Below are positions 36,221 to 46,173 of a DNA stretch of 47,291 nucleotides, piece by piece. Both the position numbers and the translations under genes were made by a program. This DNA is from Rhodothermaceae bacterium (GTDB lineage: Bacteria; Bacteroidota; Rhodothermia; Balneolales; Cyclonatronaceae), in the NCBI GenBank assembly GCA_020201275.1, contig JAIVHB010000129.1, forward strand, positions 11,255-58,545, read 5' to 3'. Each line of letters starts with the position of its first letter. Position 1 is the stretch's first letter. Below the pieces are notes generated by a model. That model searched no databases and was not told the DNA's origin. It was given only the letters and a program-made list of their open reading frames with translations.

Positions 36221-38281
36221 ATGAAATGGTCAATACTTCCTCTCATCCTGATTATTCTTACAACCCATCTGTACGGTCAATCCATTACCATTGATGACAA
36301 TGGGATAGTGAAGTGTAAAGGAGTGGAAATCGGAACTACCGAAGTCGTCAATGGCGATACGTATGAGGTAGTCGACAGAAACCTGTTGATTCAGAGAAGA
36401 GATGAGGGAGCAGATCTCACAAAGGTGTGTGTGAGTAATGTTACGAATATGAGTGAGATGTTTTATCGGAGACAATTCAACCAACCCATTGACAATTGGG
36501 ATGTGAGTAATGTCACGGATATGAATTCGATGTTCAAACAAAGTCAATTCAACCAACCTATTAACAATTGGAATGTGAGTAATGTCACGGATATGAATTA
36601 CATGTTCCAAGAAACTCCATTCAACCAATCGATTGTGGATTGGGATGTGAGTAATGTGATGTTAATGAAAGGGATGTTTGGTAGTACTCCATTCAACCAA
36701 CCAATTGGAAATTGGGATGTGAGTAACGTGACGGACATGAGACAAATGTTTATGAATTATGATAGTCAATTCGACGAACCAAATCGCATTAAATTTAACC
36801 AGCCCATCGGGGATTGGAATGTGGGAAATGTGACGAACATGAGTGAAATGTTTGCCGGAGGTAATTTCAACCAGCCCATCGGGGATTGGGATGTGGGGAA
36901 TGTGACTGACATAAGTCTGATGTTTGCAAACAGTCCATTCAATCAACCCATCGGGGACTGGGACGTGAGTAATGTGTCGGATATGAATGGTTTGTTTCGT
37001 GAAAGTGAATTCAACCAACCCATCGGGGACTGGGACGTGAGTAATGTGTCGGATATAGGTGCAATCTTTCGGTTTAGCCATTTCAATCAACCTGTCGGGG
37101 ATTGGGACATAAGTAATGTGACGGATCTGGGTTCAGTGTTTGCAGGTAGTCAATTCAATCATCCCATCGGGGACTGGGATGTGAGCAATGTGACGAGCAT
37201 GAGCGGGATGTTTTCGTGGAGTCAATTCAACCAACCAATTGGGGACTGGGATGTGGGTAATGTGACGTACATGAGTAGCATGTTTAATCTGAGTCCATTC
37301 AACCAACCTATTGGGGATTGGAATGTGAGTAGTGTGACTGATATGAGATGGATGTTTGCACGAAGTCCATTCAATCAACCAATCGGGGACTGGGACGTGA
37401 GTAACGTTACAGCTATGGGTTCGATGTTTCAGGATAGCCCATTCAACCATCCCATCGGGGATTGGGACGTGAGTAATGTTACGAGTTTGGGTGGGATGTT
37501 TGCGGGTAGTCGGTTTAATCAACCCATCGGGGACTGGGACGTAAGTAATGTTATTATTATGGGTTCGATGTTTTGGGCAAGTCAGTTTAATCACCCCATT
37601 GGGAATTGGGATGTTAGCAGGGTCAGGGATATGACTTTACTGTTTCGTAAAAGCCGATTCAACCAACCAATCGGTGACTGGGATGTGGGTAGTGTAACAT
37701 ATATGAGAGAGATGTTTTTTGGCAGTCAATTCAACCAACCCATCGGAAATTGGGATGTGAGTAATGTGATAAATATGGAGACGATGTTTAGGGATAGTCA
37801 ATTCAACCAACCTATCGGGGATTGGGATGTGAGTAGTGTAACCGATATGAGATGGATGTTTTTTGGCAGCAAATTCAACCAACCAATCAATATCTGGTGT
37901 GTGACAGAAATAACATCTGAACCACTTAATTTTTCCGCCGATAGTCCACTTACTGATGAAAACAAACCGAAGTGGGGAACCTGTATTGACACATCCATCG
38001 ATTCCGAAGAAGTACCCGTTCAATTTATATTGAATCAGAACTACCCCAATCCATTCAATCCAACCACACAGATTCAGTACTCACTACCTGTGACTTCCCA
38101 TGTACGTATGGAAGTATTCTCCTTATTGGGTCAATCGGTTTCAGTTCTGGTAGATAATATCATAACAAGTGGAACACATACCGTAACATTCGATGCCAGA
38201 TCCCTGTCAAGTGGGGTGTACATCTACAGATTAACGACTCCGGATTTCAGTCAGACTCGGCTGATGAACCTGTTGAAGTAA
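36221..38281 (+). CDS. DUF285/PARCEL-repeat surface protein with T9SS sorting domain
   Basis: 686 aa. Signal peptide MKWSILPLILIILTTHLYGQ, then a short domain with CKGVEIGTTEVVNGDTYEVV (residues about 30-60). About 20 tandem 24-residue units follow, of the form MF-x-x-S-x-FNQPIGDWDVSNVTDM, and these are the hallmark of DUF285 (BspA-like, also called PARCEL). The unit around residue 185 has a short insertion (YDSQFDEPNRIK). The C-terminus is a type IX sorting domain (LNQNYPNPFNPTTQIQYSLP, then GVYIYRLTTP). The protein should be secreted and attached at the cell surface. Roles in adhesion or binding are suggested for the family but not proven. DUF285 arrays are known to spread horizontally among unrelated microbes. 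Confidence 0.92.
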   Translation: MKWSILPLILIILTTHLYGQSITIDDNGIVKCKGVEIGTTEVVNGDTYEVVDRNLLIQRRDEGADLTKVCVSNVTNMSEMFYRRQFNQPIDNWDVSNVTDMNSMFKQSQFNQPINNWNVSNVTDMNYMFQETPFNQSIVDWDVSNVMLMKGMFGSTPFNQPIGNWDVSNVTDMRQMFMNYDSQFDEPNRIKFNQPIGDWNVGNVTNMSEMFAGGNFNQPIGDWDVGNVTDISLMFANSPFNQPIGDWDVSNVSDMNGLFRESEFNQPIGDWDVSNVSDIGAIFRFSHFNQPVGDWDISNVTDLGSVFAGSQFNHPIGDWDVSNVTSMSGMFSWSQFNQPIGDWDVGNVTYMSSMFNLSPFNQPIGDWNVSSVTDMRWMFARSPFNQPIGDWDVSNVTAMGSMFQDSPFNHPIGDWDVSNVTSLGGMFAGSRFNQPIGDWDVSNVIIMGSMFWASQFNHPIGNWDVSRVRDMTLLFRKSRFNQPIGDWDVGSVTYMREMFFGSQFNQPIGNWDVSNVINMETMFRDSQFNQPIGDWDVSSVTDMRWMFFGSKFNQPINIWCVTEITSEPLNFSADSPLTDENKPKWGTCIDTSIDSEEVPVQFILNQNYPNPFNPTTQIQYSLPVTSHVRMEVFSLLGQSVSVLVDNIITSGTHTVTFDARSLSSGVYIYRLTTPDFSQTRLMNLLK
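36425..37905 (+). repeat. Tandem 72-bp PARCEL repeat array, about 20 units
   Basis: In-frame 72-bp units encode 24 residues each. Some neighbours are nearly identical at the DNA level: the stretches at about 36950-36985 and 37018-37057 share a run covering CCCATCGGGGACTGGGACGT and the bases that follow up to GTGTCGGATAT. This suggests recent unit duplication. The repeat is so regular that minus-strand frames also stay open through it. Confidence 0.93.
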
Positions 38282-38299
38282 ACACACTAAAAAAGTTGT

Positions 38300-40540
38300 T
38301 TATTCGTATCGGTAAACTTGTTTTATCCCGTCAATCTTCTGGATGCGTTTAATAACCTTCTCAAGATGCTTAATATTATCAACGAATATAATTAAAGTTC
38401 CTTCAAAGCTGCCACTGTCGCTGTTTACGTTAATACTTTTCATGTTGGTTTTCAGGGTATTGGAGATCACATTCGAGATATCGTTGATAAGCCCCACCCT
38501 GTCTTCACCAATTATCTTAACGGCACCGATAAACTGGCTTTCAGTATTCTTGGCCCATGATACATCAACAATACGTTCTGCATCATTTTTTATGAGATGC
38601 TTCAGATTTTTACATGCGGTTCGGTGTACTTTCACTTCACCATCACGGCTAATGAAGCCGACTACATCATCGCCCGGTATCGGATTGCAGCAGCGTGAAT
38701 AGCTGTATTTCACATCGGCAAGAAGTCCGTTCAGAATCAGGCCCTGACCGGTTCGCATCGAGCGGGCATCATCCAGAAAGAGCTCCCTGGCCTCATCGTC
38801 TCCTTTACCCGGTGTACGCGATAATTTCTCTTCTTCTATCCTGCCCTTGCTCTGATAGCTTTTAACGGCTTTTGTAAATTTACTGATATCATAAATCCCC
38901 GATCCAATATCAACAAACAGCCGGTGCAGCGATTCATAATTGACCAGTGAGGCTATTTTCATCAGATCCTGGTCATTAACATTAATTCTGTTCTTTTCTG
39001 CCCGCTTCTCCCATAATTCACGGCCAATATCATAAATGTGCCGCTCTTTTTGTTTGATAAACTGACGAATTCTGGATTTGGCTTTATGCGTAGCCACATC
39101 ATTGATCCAGTCCGGGTTCAGATTAACCTGTTTGCCTGTAATGATCTCAACCTGGTCACCGCTCTTCAGCTTGTGCCTTAAGGGCATAATTTTGCCATTC
39201 ACTTTGGCAGCAAGAGACCTTTCGCCGACCTCACTGTGTATATCAAATGCAAAATCAATAGGTGTTGAACCGTTTGGCAGCGTTTTCAGCTCGCCTTTAG
39301 GGGTGAACACATAAATTTCATCTGTATACAGATTCAGCTGAAAGTCTTCCACGAATTCTGTAGCCGCTTCAGGACGCGGATTATCCAGCACCTCCCGAAC
39401 CCAGTTTACAAACTTGTCGATGGTGGTCCTGTCATGCCCCTCCTTGTATTTCCAGTGAGCAGCCAGACCTTTTTCCGCAATTTCATCCATCTTGTGAGTA
39501 CGGATCTGTACTTCCACTTTTATACCGCGGTTTGTTATAAGGGTGGTATGCAGCGACTGATACCCGTTTGCTTTGGGAACAGATATAAAATCGCGGAAAC
39601 GTTCCGGTATGGGTGTGTAGGAATCGGTGATGATGGAATAAACGCGCCAGCAGTCTTCTTTGGAGTGCGGATCGTTTAATATTATCCGGATTGCGAACAG
39701 ATCATAAATTTCCTCAAAAGGCTTTTGCTGCCGCATCATCTTTTTGTAAATCGAATAGATATGCTTGGGGCGGCCCTTAATTTCAAAATTGAACCCGCCC
39801 TCTGTCAGCTTTTCCTGAATTGGTTCCATGAACTGATTCATGAATGTTTCGCGCGACTCTTTTCTCTCTTTCAGTTTACGGGCGATAAATTTGAAACCGT
39901 TCGGGTCCAGTGCTTTAAAACTCAAATCCTCAAGCTCACTTTTTATCTTAAACAGTCCAAACCGATGGGCAAGAGGAGCATACAGCTCCATGGTTTCAGT
40001 GGCTATTGTAAGCTGTTTCGCCTTTGGGAGATGGTACAGCGTACGCATATTATGGAGGCGGTCGGCAAACTTAATAAGTACAACACGAAGGTCTTCGGCC
40101 ATCGTGATAAGCAGCTTCATAAATGTTTCAGCCTGCTTTGTACCTTTTGTTTTGAAGACACCGGATATTTTGGTTAATCCGTCGATCAGATGGCTAACTG
40201 TCGGACCAAATTCCATTTTGATGTCATCCAGGCTTACACTGGTATCCTCAACTGTATCATGCAGTAGCGCGGCAACGATTGAAACATCGTCCATACCTAT
40301 TTCACGGGCAATAATATAGGCGACTTCAAGCGGGTGCATGTAGTAGGGCTCGCCCGATGCACGGGTTTCACCATCGTGCATCAAATAACTCAGCTTGAAA
40401 GCACGGCTAATCAGGTCATTATCAACATTTTCAATGTGCTGGGAACAAACCTTCAGCAGGTTGGCCAGTTCTTCTGCCTGTGGCTCCGGCAGGCTGTATT
40501 CCGCCAGATTTTGTTTTATGTTGATAGCACTGTCACTCAT
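38300..40540 (-). CDS. Bifunctional (p)ppGpp synthetase/hydrolase, RelA/SpoT
   Basis: 746 aa. N-terminal HD hydrolase domain (YMHPLEVAYIIAREIGMDDV, ALLHDTVEDTSVSL, KFADRLHNMRTLYHL) has the intact His-Asp metal site. The synthetase domain follows (EEIYDLFAIRIILND, ERFRDFISVPKANGYQSLHT). Then come TGS (IYVFTPKGELKTLPNGSTPI), a zinc-finger-like CCNPIPGDDVVGFISRDGEV and a C-terminal ACT domain (VKIIGEDRVGLINDISNVIS). Both catalytic domains look functional, so it makes and degrades the stringent-response alarmone. Full length for the family. Confidence 0.97.
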   Translation of the reverse strand: MSDSAINIKQNLAEYSLPEPQAEELANLLKVCSQHIENVDNDLISRAFKLSYLMHDGETRASGEPYYMHPLEVAYIIAREIGMDDVSIVAALLHDTVEDTSVSLDDIKMEFGPTVSHLIDGLTKISGVFKTKGTKQAETFMKLLITMAEDLRVVLIKFADRLHNMRTLYHLPKAKQLTIATETMELYAPLAHRFGLFKIKSELEDLSFKALDPNGFKFIARKLKERKESRETFMNQFMEPIQEKLTEGGFNFEIKGRPKHIYSIYKKMMRQQKPFEEIYDLFAIRIILNDPHSKEDCWRVYSIITDSYTPIPERFRDFISVPKANGYQSLHTTLITNRGIKVEVQIRTHKMDEIAEKGLAAHWKYKEGHDRTTIDKFVNWVREVLDNPRPEAATEFVEDFQLNLYTDEIYVFTPKGELKTLPNGSTPIDFAFDIHSEVGERSLAAKVNGKIMPLRHKLKSGDQVEIITGKQVNLNPDWINDVATHKAKSRIRQFIKQKERHIYDIGRELWEKRAEKNRINVNDQDLMKIASLVNYESLHRLFVDIGSGIYDISKFTKAVKSYQSKGRIEEEKLSRTPGKGDDEARELFLDDARSMRTGQGLILNGLLADVKYSYSRCCNPIPGDDVVGFISRDGEVKVHRTACKNLKHLIKNDAERIVDVSWAKNTESQFIGAVKIIGEDRVGLINDISNVISNTLKTNMKSINVNSDSGSFEGTLIIFVDNIKHLEKVIKRIQKIDGIKQVYRYE

Positions 40541-40696
40541 ATTAGGCAGTAAATGTACTTAATTCGTTGCTTTTACACTATGTACATTCTTTTTTCATTT
40601 TCTACTTTGTGATTTACTCTATAACGGAACATTCACTTGAAAACACATTGCCAGGCAAAATAATTCTCGGTGCATCTGTTAACCCTATGACAATCA

Positions 40697-41800
40697 TTAC
40701 AATAACTGATCCGGGTTTAGGCACTTCAGGTCGTCGGTAACAAATAACCGGCCTTTTCTAACCAATACACCATCAAGAAAAACATCAGCACCTATGCATA
40801 CAAGGTCCCAATGAATATTACTTTTATTCCCATTGGATGCCTCTTCATAATCCTGACCCAGCGTCAGATGGTTCGAGCCATATATTTTTTCATCAAACAA
40901 AATATCGTACATAGGAGCCTCAATTACGGGATTTGTGCCAAAGCTGAATTCACCAAAACGCCTCGCCCCATCATCTGTATCAATTATCTCTTCAAGCGCC
41001 TGATTATTGGACGAGTCAAAACCGGTAACAACTCCGTTTTTCACCATTAGCTTAACAAATTCAAATGGCTTGCCCTGGTATACCGAGGGCGCATAGGTGA
41101 TCTCACCGTTAACTGAGTCTATAATTGGGGAACTGAACAATTCACCATCCGGTATATTCCTTGAACCGTAACAAGTAATCCAGTTCTGACCTTCAACCGA
41201 AAAAGTGATATCGGTTCCCCTGCCAGCCAGCCGGATTTCCCTGGTTTTGCGAAGCCGCTCTTCAAGGGGTTTCATTGCATCTCTCAGCTTATTGTAATCG
41301 AGCAGACATGCATTGTAATAGAAACGGCTGAACTCCCGGGTTGGCATTTTGGCATTCATGGCAAATGAGGCCGAGGGATATCTTAGAATGCACCATTTTG
41401 TGTGATTAACTCTCTGTTCAAAGTGCACAGGTTTCAAAAAAGATTCCGCATACGCTTTATTGGCCACACCACTCACGCCTGATCCCTCATATATATTCTC
41501 GGTTGCCCGAACACCGATAAATGCCTGCATCTGCTTCATAAGCGGGAGGTGGTCGGTATCAGTCTGGTTTTTCCAGAATCCATGGTCACCCTTCTCAAGT
41601 AATTCCCTTTGAATTTCAGAATCTTCAATACGTACGAACGGATGCGCTTTCATTTTCCGGGCAACCTCAGCAAGGGCCCTGGCCAGGCCTATCCCGTTGA
41701 GACCAATCAGCTGTATCATTACGTTTTCGTTTTCCTGCAGATCGACACTGTATGTTAGCAGTTTTTCAGCAAGAAGGTAGTCTTCGTTTCTGTAGCTCAT
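40697..41800 (-). CDS. M29-family aminopeptidase
   Basis: 367 aa. Thermophilic aminopeptidase (M29) family, two-metal exopeptidase. Family landmarks: LAEKLLTYSVDLQENENVMI, NWITCYGSRNIPDGELFSSP, GEITYAPS, and the metal-ligand region in the C-terminal third with FGEFSFGTNPVI, DEKIYGSNHLTLGQ, NIHWDLVCIGADVFLDG. Its start is 15 bp downstream of the stop of the ABC ATPase gene, so the two are probably co-transcribed. Cytoplasmic, since there is no signal peptide. Confidence 0.92.
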   Translation of the reverse strand: MSYRNEDYLLAEKLLTYSVDLQENENVMIQLIGLNGIGLARALAEVARKMKAHPFVRIEDSEIQRELLEKGDHGFWKNQTDTDHLPLMKQMQAFIGVRATENIYEGSGVSGVANKAYAESFLKPVHFEQRVNHTKWCILRYPSASFAMNAKMPTREFSRFYYNACLLDYNKLRDAMKPLEERLRKTREIRLAGRGTDITFSVEGQNWITCYGSRNIPDGELFSSPIIDSVNGEITYAPSVYQGKPFEFVKLMVKNGVVTGFDSSNNQALEEIIDTDDGARRFGEFSFGTNPVIEAPMYDILFDEKIYGSNHLTLGQDYEEASNGNKSNIHWDLVCIGADVFLDGVLVRKGRLFVTDDLKCLNPDQLL

Positions 41801-41815
41801 AGTATGTATTAACGT

Positions 41816-42436
41816 TTATATCTTAAAATCGTTTATGTGAAGAATTTCATCGCACAGATCCAGCTCTGTCTGCTGGTTCGTTGCAAGTAACACGAGCCTG
41901 TTGGCCGCTCTTGAATCATCCAGTACCGATGCAATCATATCATTACCATCCCGGTCAAGATTGGAACCGGGCTCATCGAGAAATAGTATCGGTGAATCTT
42001 TAATAAGTGCCGAAGCAATTCGTACCCTTTGCTGCTGCCCGCTGGAGAGTGACCCGACCAGCTGATCGCCAATATCTGAAATGGCCAGCCTGTCGAGCAT
42101 ATCTGAGGCTGTGACTGATGGTTTGTCGAGAAGCCTGCTCAGAAATTGAAGATTTTCCAGAACAGTTAGTTCAGAGTAGAGATTGATGTACGGTCCTGAA
42201 AAACCAACCTTGATCAGGCGTTCTCCGGGCGAAAGTGTTTCTCCGTTCACGCTTACATCAACCCGGCCGGAACCGGGTTTCTGCAACCCGATGATACATT
42301 TCAAAAGTGTAGATTTACCACTTCCGTTAGGTCCCGCAATTCCATGTACTCCAGAGGTAAAAACTGCGTTTATGCTTCTGAACAACAGCTTATTGCCAAA
42401 TCGTTTTGACAAATTGGAAATTTCAATTTTTTGCAT
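41816..42436 (-). CDS. CcmA-like ABC transporter ATP-binding protein, orphan
   Basis: 206 aa from ATG 42434-42436 (a GTG two codons earlier is also possible). Complete ABC ATPase: Walker A GIAGPNGSGKSTLLKCI, Q-loop region VGFSGPYINLYSELTVLENL, signature GSLSSGQQQRVRIASAL, Walker B SPILFLDEPGSNLDRDG, and a switch region LLATNQQTE in which the usual His is replaced by an Asn-Gln-Gln sequence. It is close in length and style to the haem-exporter subunit CcmA, but no permease (CcmB/C) gene lies nearby. The transport substrate is unknown. Confidence 0.88.
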   Translation of the reverse strand: MQKIEISNLSKRFGNKLLFRSINAVFTSGVHGIAGPNGSGKSTLLKCIIGLQKPGSGRVDVSVNGETLSPGERLIKVGFSGPYINLYSELTVLENLQFLSRLLDKPSVTASDMLDRLAISDIGDQLVGSLSSGQQQRVRIASALIKDSPILFLDEPGSNLDRDGNDMIASVLDDSRAANRLVLLATNQQTELDLCDEILHINDFKI

Positions 42437-42528
42437 GGACACAAGGTAACGAGTGTAAATTCAAATCCCCAATCAAATGGATTTGAAGAGGCTTAACTTA
42501 CGCCCTATATTTGAAAAAAAAATAATCT

Positions 42529-44598
42529 ATGGAACGAATACAAAAAACGATCACAGAAAAACTGCTTAACAAGCTACCGTCCGATCTTGAATACATTGAT
42601 CCACAATGGTTGGGCGGATTTGGAATTCCCGTTTTTCTGGTCGAAAGAGTAAAATTCGAGCTTAATAAAAATCTGGGCGATTCGGTTGTGCGTCCAAAAA
42701 CGGATTGGGCCGATATGAATGCCAAGCCTGTGCATGCAGCCTGGGTCCGCTTCATTGAGGCCATCGAAGCCGAAATACGCCTTCCCTCAGCTTTTGCAGA
42801 ATCAGTTATTGAATCGGCAGTTGGTGATGTTCTCGGTATTCTTGTTGAACCCCGAAAGAACCTGCCCGACTATCTATTTGGCAACGATAAAACACTGGAT
42901 TTCAGAGAAGCATCGGAAAGGGCGGAAACGATAGTCGTATACACACATTTTGGTCAGCATCTGCCCAATTATATGCGGAGAAAACAGCTTGATTTCATCG
43001 ACAGAGAACGATTTTCAAGCTTCATCAGTCAGCTTGATGAAAAGCTGACCGCTCAGTACAGCCCTCTTAACTGGGCCCAGTTGCTGGCACCACTGTTCGA
43101 ATTGAACAATCAGCTTGTAGATCCTGAATTACTCGTTCGCTTTTTCCGTGATAAAAATCGAGCCCGGCTGGCGGAACTATTTGAACGCCCGGACGGAGCT
43201 ATAGATCAGACACAACTTATTGAGATGCTGTCTGCACCGGCTGTTGATCATGATTCGGATACTGATACTGATACTGATACCATCAGCACTCCCGCTCCCG
43301 CTCCCATTGCTGCAGCACCCGCGCAACCTCCGACAGCAACATCAACCGGGGAACAGGAAAAAACTGACGTATCACATAAACAACCCAGCCCGGCTGAACC
43401 GGCACCGGCACCGGTACCATTTCCAGCTCCAGAAAGAGAACAAGAAAGAGAACAAGAAAAGGCACCTGAACAAGAACAAAAACAAACTCCGGCACCTGCA
43501 ACACCTGAAATTAGTGAACCAGTTCAACCCGAAAGCAGGTCAGATGCAGACCAGGAAAACTCGCAGATTGAAACGGCCCCTTCCAGGCTGCCCGGTTCGG
43601 ACAAAGAGACTGTAATACCGGTGCAAGATGCGGAAACCGATTCGGACAAATATACAGGACCGGAACCTGAACTATCATCTGCCCCTGAAATTTCGTCTGA
43701 ATCTGACCATGCTTCAGATCAGGAGAACATTGAACCAGCAAGTATAGAGCACGAGGCCACTGAGGCTAATGATGCCCGGATGTCTGAACAATCTCAGGAT
43801 ACCGCCGCTGCAACGGACAAGTCAGGCACTGAGGTTCCAAAAGAGACAAAAACAGAGACTCAGGCAGAACCAACTCCGCTATGGCAGCAATTCAGGCAGG
43901 TGGATGATACTCAATCAAAACGTGCAGATGATACTACCCGGGAATATTTTATAGAAAAACCTGCCTCAAAAACTGATCTTTCCAACGTAAAACCACTTTT
44001 TTTATCAAAACCGGAACCAGAGGCCGACTCGTTCTCCCAACATGAGACTGAATCACAGGCCAAAAATGATGAAGTACGTCCTCTTGTTGATAGATTTAAA
44101 AATGATGAATCGGCTGCTATAGAATCATACGATAAAACAACCGAAGAAACGGCAGCCGATACGGCCGGATCCACCGGTGGCAGTAATCCGGAAACCCTCC
44201 CAATTTGGAAAAGATTCATATCCGCTGCATCCTCCGTCAGGATGCCGGAATTGGGTAAGGGTAATGAGGATAAACCATTAGCCGACAGATTCTCTCAACC
44301 GGATGATGAATACGACTATGAACTGGACATCGATATAAGCAATCCACTTCGTATTGATGAGATAAAAAAAACACTCGAAGACAAAAAGAAATATTATATA
44401 AAGCGATTCTTTAAAGATGATCAGGCAGCTTTCAATACAGTAATCAGGGATCTGGCTGAGATGGAAACATGGAGTGAAGCAGGACCCTACATCACAAAGA
44501 ATGTTTTCAAGAAAAACAAAATTGATCCCTATTCTGACGAAGCTGTTAATTTCATTGACAGGCTTCAATCTTATTTCACTTCACATATCAAAAAGTAA
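42529..44598 (+). CDS. Large acidic protein with low-complexity centre and repeated P-[LI]-x-x-[RQ]-F motifs
   Basis: 689 aa, not recognised. Residues 1-235 appear folded and mostly helical (KLLNKLPSDLEYIDPQWLGG, VRFIEAIEAEIRLP, FFRDKNRARLAELFERPDGA). Residues about 240-595 are disordered and rich in Pro, Glu, Gln, Ala and Thr, with simple repeats (DTDTDTDT, PAPAP, EREQEREQEK). Inside the second half of the disordered part are four similar short motifs: PLWQQF (450), PLVDRF (518), PIWKRF (558) and PLADRF (583). The last 90 residues form another helical domain (IDEIKKTLEDKKKYYIKRFF ... VNFIDRLQSYF). There is no signal peptide. It may be a cytoplasmic scaffold or adaptor; that is a guess from architecture. 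Confidence 0.75.
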   Translation: MERIQKTITEKLLNKLPSDLEYIDPQWLGGFGIPVFLVERVKFELNKNLGDSVVRPKTDWADMNAKPVHAAWVRFIEAIEAEIRLPSAFAESVIESAVGDVLGILVEPRKNLPDYLFGNDKTLDFREASERAETIVVYTHFGQHLPNYMRRKQLDFIDRERFSSFISQLDEKLTAQYSPLNWAQLLAPLFELNNQLVDPELLVRFFRDKNRARLAELFERPDGAIDQTQLIEMLSAPAVDHDSDTDTDTDTISTPAPAPIAAAPAQPPTATSTGEQEKTDVSHKQPSPAEPAPAPVPFPAPEREQEREQEKAPEQEQKQTPAPATPEISEPVQPESRSDADQENSQIETAPSRLPGSDKETVIPVQDAETDSDKYTGPEPELSSAPEISSESDHASDQENIEPASIEHEATEANDARMSEQSQDTAAATDKSGTEVPKETKTETQAEPTPLWQQFRQVDDTQSKRADDTTREYFIEKPASKTDLSNVKPLFLSKPEPEADSFSQHETESQAKNDEVRPLVDRFKNDESAAIESYDKTTEETAADTAGSTGGSNPETLPIWKRFISAASSVRMPELGKGNEDKPLADRFSQPDDEYDYELDIDISNPLRIDEIKKTLEDKKKYYIKRFFKDDQAAFNTVIRDLAEMETWSEAGPYITKNVFKKNKIDPYSDEAVNFIDRLQSYFTSHIKK
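43241..43480 (+). repeat. Low-complexity coding repeats
   Basis: Hexanucleotide repeats (ACTGAT repeated about four times at 43260-43283) and AGAGAACAAGAA-type purine repeats (about 43434-43480). Both have units whose length is a multiple of three, so copy-number change would alter the protein length but not the frame. Confidence 0.7.
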
Positions 44599-44619
44599 CC
44601 CGGACTAACCACTACCAGA

Positions 44620-46170
44620 ATGGATCAGAATGGCAAAGTTGCAAAGCTTCTGAGTTTGCGTAAAGAAGCGCTACTTGGCGGAGGGCAGACACGAATCGAC
44701 AAGCAGCATGAAGCCGGGAAAATGACGGCCCGTGAGCGGATTGATTTTCTGCTCGACAAAGACAGTTTTGAAGAAATCGGTGCATTGGTAACACATCGTT
44801 CACGCGATTTCGGCCTTGATAAAATAAGCTACCCCGGAGATGGCGTCATTACCGGTTTTGGCACAATTGACGGCAGGCCGGTTTATGTTTTCAGTCAGGA
44901 CTTCACCGTTTTCGGCGGATCTCTCTCGGAAGCTCATGCTGAAAAAATCTGTAAGATTATGGATCTGGCTATGAAAAATGGTGTTCCAATAATCGGAATC
45001 AACGATTCAGGTGGTGCTCGTATCCAGGAGGGTGTGGCATCGCTTGGCGGATATGCCGAAGTGTTCTGGAGAAACAGCATGGCATCGGGTGTTGTACCGC
45101 AGATTTCTGCAATCATGGGTCCATGTGCGGGCGGTGCAGTATATAGCCCTGCACTCACCGATTTTGTTTTCATGGTAAAAAACACCAGCTACATGTTCGT
45201 TACCGGACCTAATGTGGTTAAAACAGTAACCCATGAAAACGTAACCTCAGAGGCTCTCGGCGGTGCATCAACCCACAGTACCAAATCGGGAGTAGCCCAT
45301 TTTTCGAGCGATAACGACGCACAGTGTCTGCTCGACATACGCAGGCTAATGAACTACCTTCCACTGAATTGCGAAGAAAAAGCGACTGTACGTGAATCGG
45401 CTGAACCCGATCCTGAAAAAGCAAAACGACTGGAATCCATTGTGCCCGAGAACCCCAATAAGCCATACGATATGAAGGATGTGGTGAGGGGTGTGGTCGA
45501 TGCGGATTCCTTCATGGAAATACATGAACACTATGCCGATAACATCATAGTGGGTCTGGCAAGGCTTGACGGAAAAAGCGTTGGGATTGTTGCCAATCAG
45601 CCGCTGTCACTTGCAGGATGTCTCGACATTAGTGCATCCATTAAAGGAGCACGATTTGTTCGTTTTTGCGACTGTTTCAACATCCCCCTGCTTGTCTTTG
45701 AAGACGTTCCAGGCTTTCTTCCGGGTACTGATCAGGAGTGGGGAGGTATTATCAAACACGGCGCAAAGCTGCTTTATGCCTTCTGTGAGGCAACTGTTCC
45801 CAAGCTTACAGTCATCACCAGAAAAGCTTATGGTGGTGCCTACGATGTTATGAACTCAAAACACATACGGGCTGATTACAATGTGGCCTGGCCGAGTGCC
45901 GAAATCGCTGTTATGGGAACAAAAGGAGCTGTAGAAATCATCTTCCGAAAGGAAATTTTGACCGCAGAGGATCCTGCCGCCCGCCAGTCTGAGTTTGAAA
46001 AGGAATATGAGCAGAAATTCGCCAATCCGTATATAGCAGCTCAGCGTGGCTATATTGATGATGTAATCCTGCCCGGTGAAACACGCACGAAACTGATCAA
46101 AGCCCTGCATGTTATCAGAAACAAGGTCGATTCTGTTCCCAGAAAAAAACATGACAATCTGCCGCTTTGA
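44620..46170 (+). CDS. Acyl-CoA carboxylase carboxyltransferase (beta) subunit, propionyl-CoA type
   Basis: 516 aa crotonase-fold carboxyltransferase. N-half: [81 protein letters not shown]-half: [77 protein letters not shown]. These match PccB/methylmalonyl-CoA decarboxylase alpha subunits, which carboxylate propionyl-CoA to methylmalonyl-CoA with a biotin protein. No biotin carboxylase or carrier subunit is encoded next to it, so its partners lie elsewhere. It starts 21 bp after the preceding gene. Confidence 0.95.
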   Translation: MDQNGKVAKLLSLRKEALLGGGQTRIDKQHEAGKMTARERIDFLLDKDSFEEIGALVTHRSRDFGLDKISYPGDGVITGFGTIDGRPVYVFSQDFTVFGGSLSEAHAEKICKIMDLAMKNGVPIIGINDSGGARIQEGVASLGGYAEVFWRNSMASGVVPQISAIMGPCAGGAVYSPALTDFVFMVKNTSYMFVTGPNVVKTVTHENVTSEALGGASTHSTKSGVAHFSSDNDAQCLLDIRRLMNYLPLNCEEKATVRESAEPDPEKAKRLESIVPENPNKPYDMKDVVRGVVDADSFMEIHEHYADNIIVGLARLDGKSVGIVANQPLSLAGCLDISASIKGARFVRFCDCFNIPLLVFEDVPGFLPGTDQEWGGIIKHGAKLLYAFCEATVPKLTVITRKAYGGAYDVMNSKHIRADYNVAWPSAEIAVMGTKGAVEIIFRKEILTAEDPAARQSEFEKEYEQKFANPYIAAQRGYIDDVILPGETRTKLIKALHVIRNKVDSVPRKKHDNLPL

Positions 46171-46173
46171 GTA

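Noticed and set aside
36425-37905. Regular repeats that could be mistaken for a CRISPR array
   Set aside because: Units are contiguous, coding and 72 bp long without unique spacers; no cas genes are present.
36230-38023. Several minus-strand frames with their own 24-residue periodicity through the PARCEL gene
   Set aside because: A 72-bp in-frame repeat keeps other frames open too. The plus frame has a signal peptide and a sorting domain; the minus frames have neither.
42529-44598. Low-complexity protein as a TonB or type III effector-like protein
   Set aside because: It has no membrane anchor, no signal peptide and no TonB C-terminal domain. Proline/glutamate richness alone is not enough.
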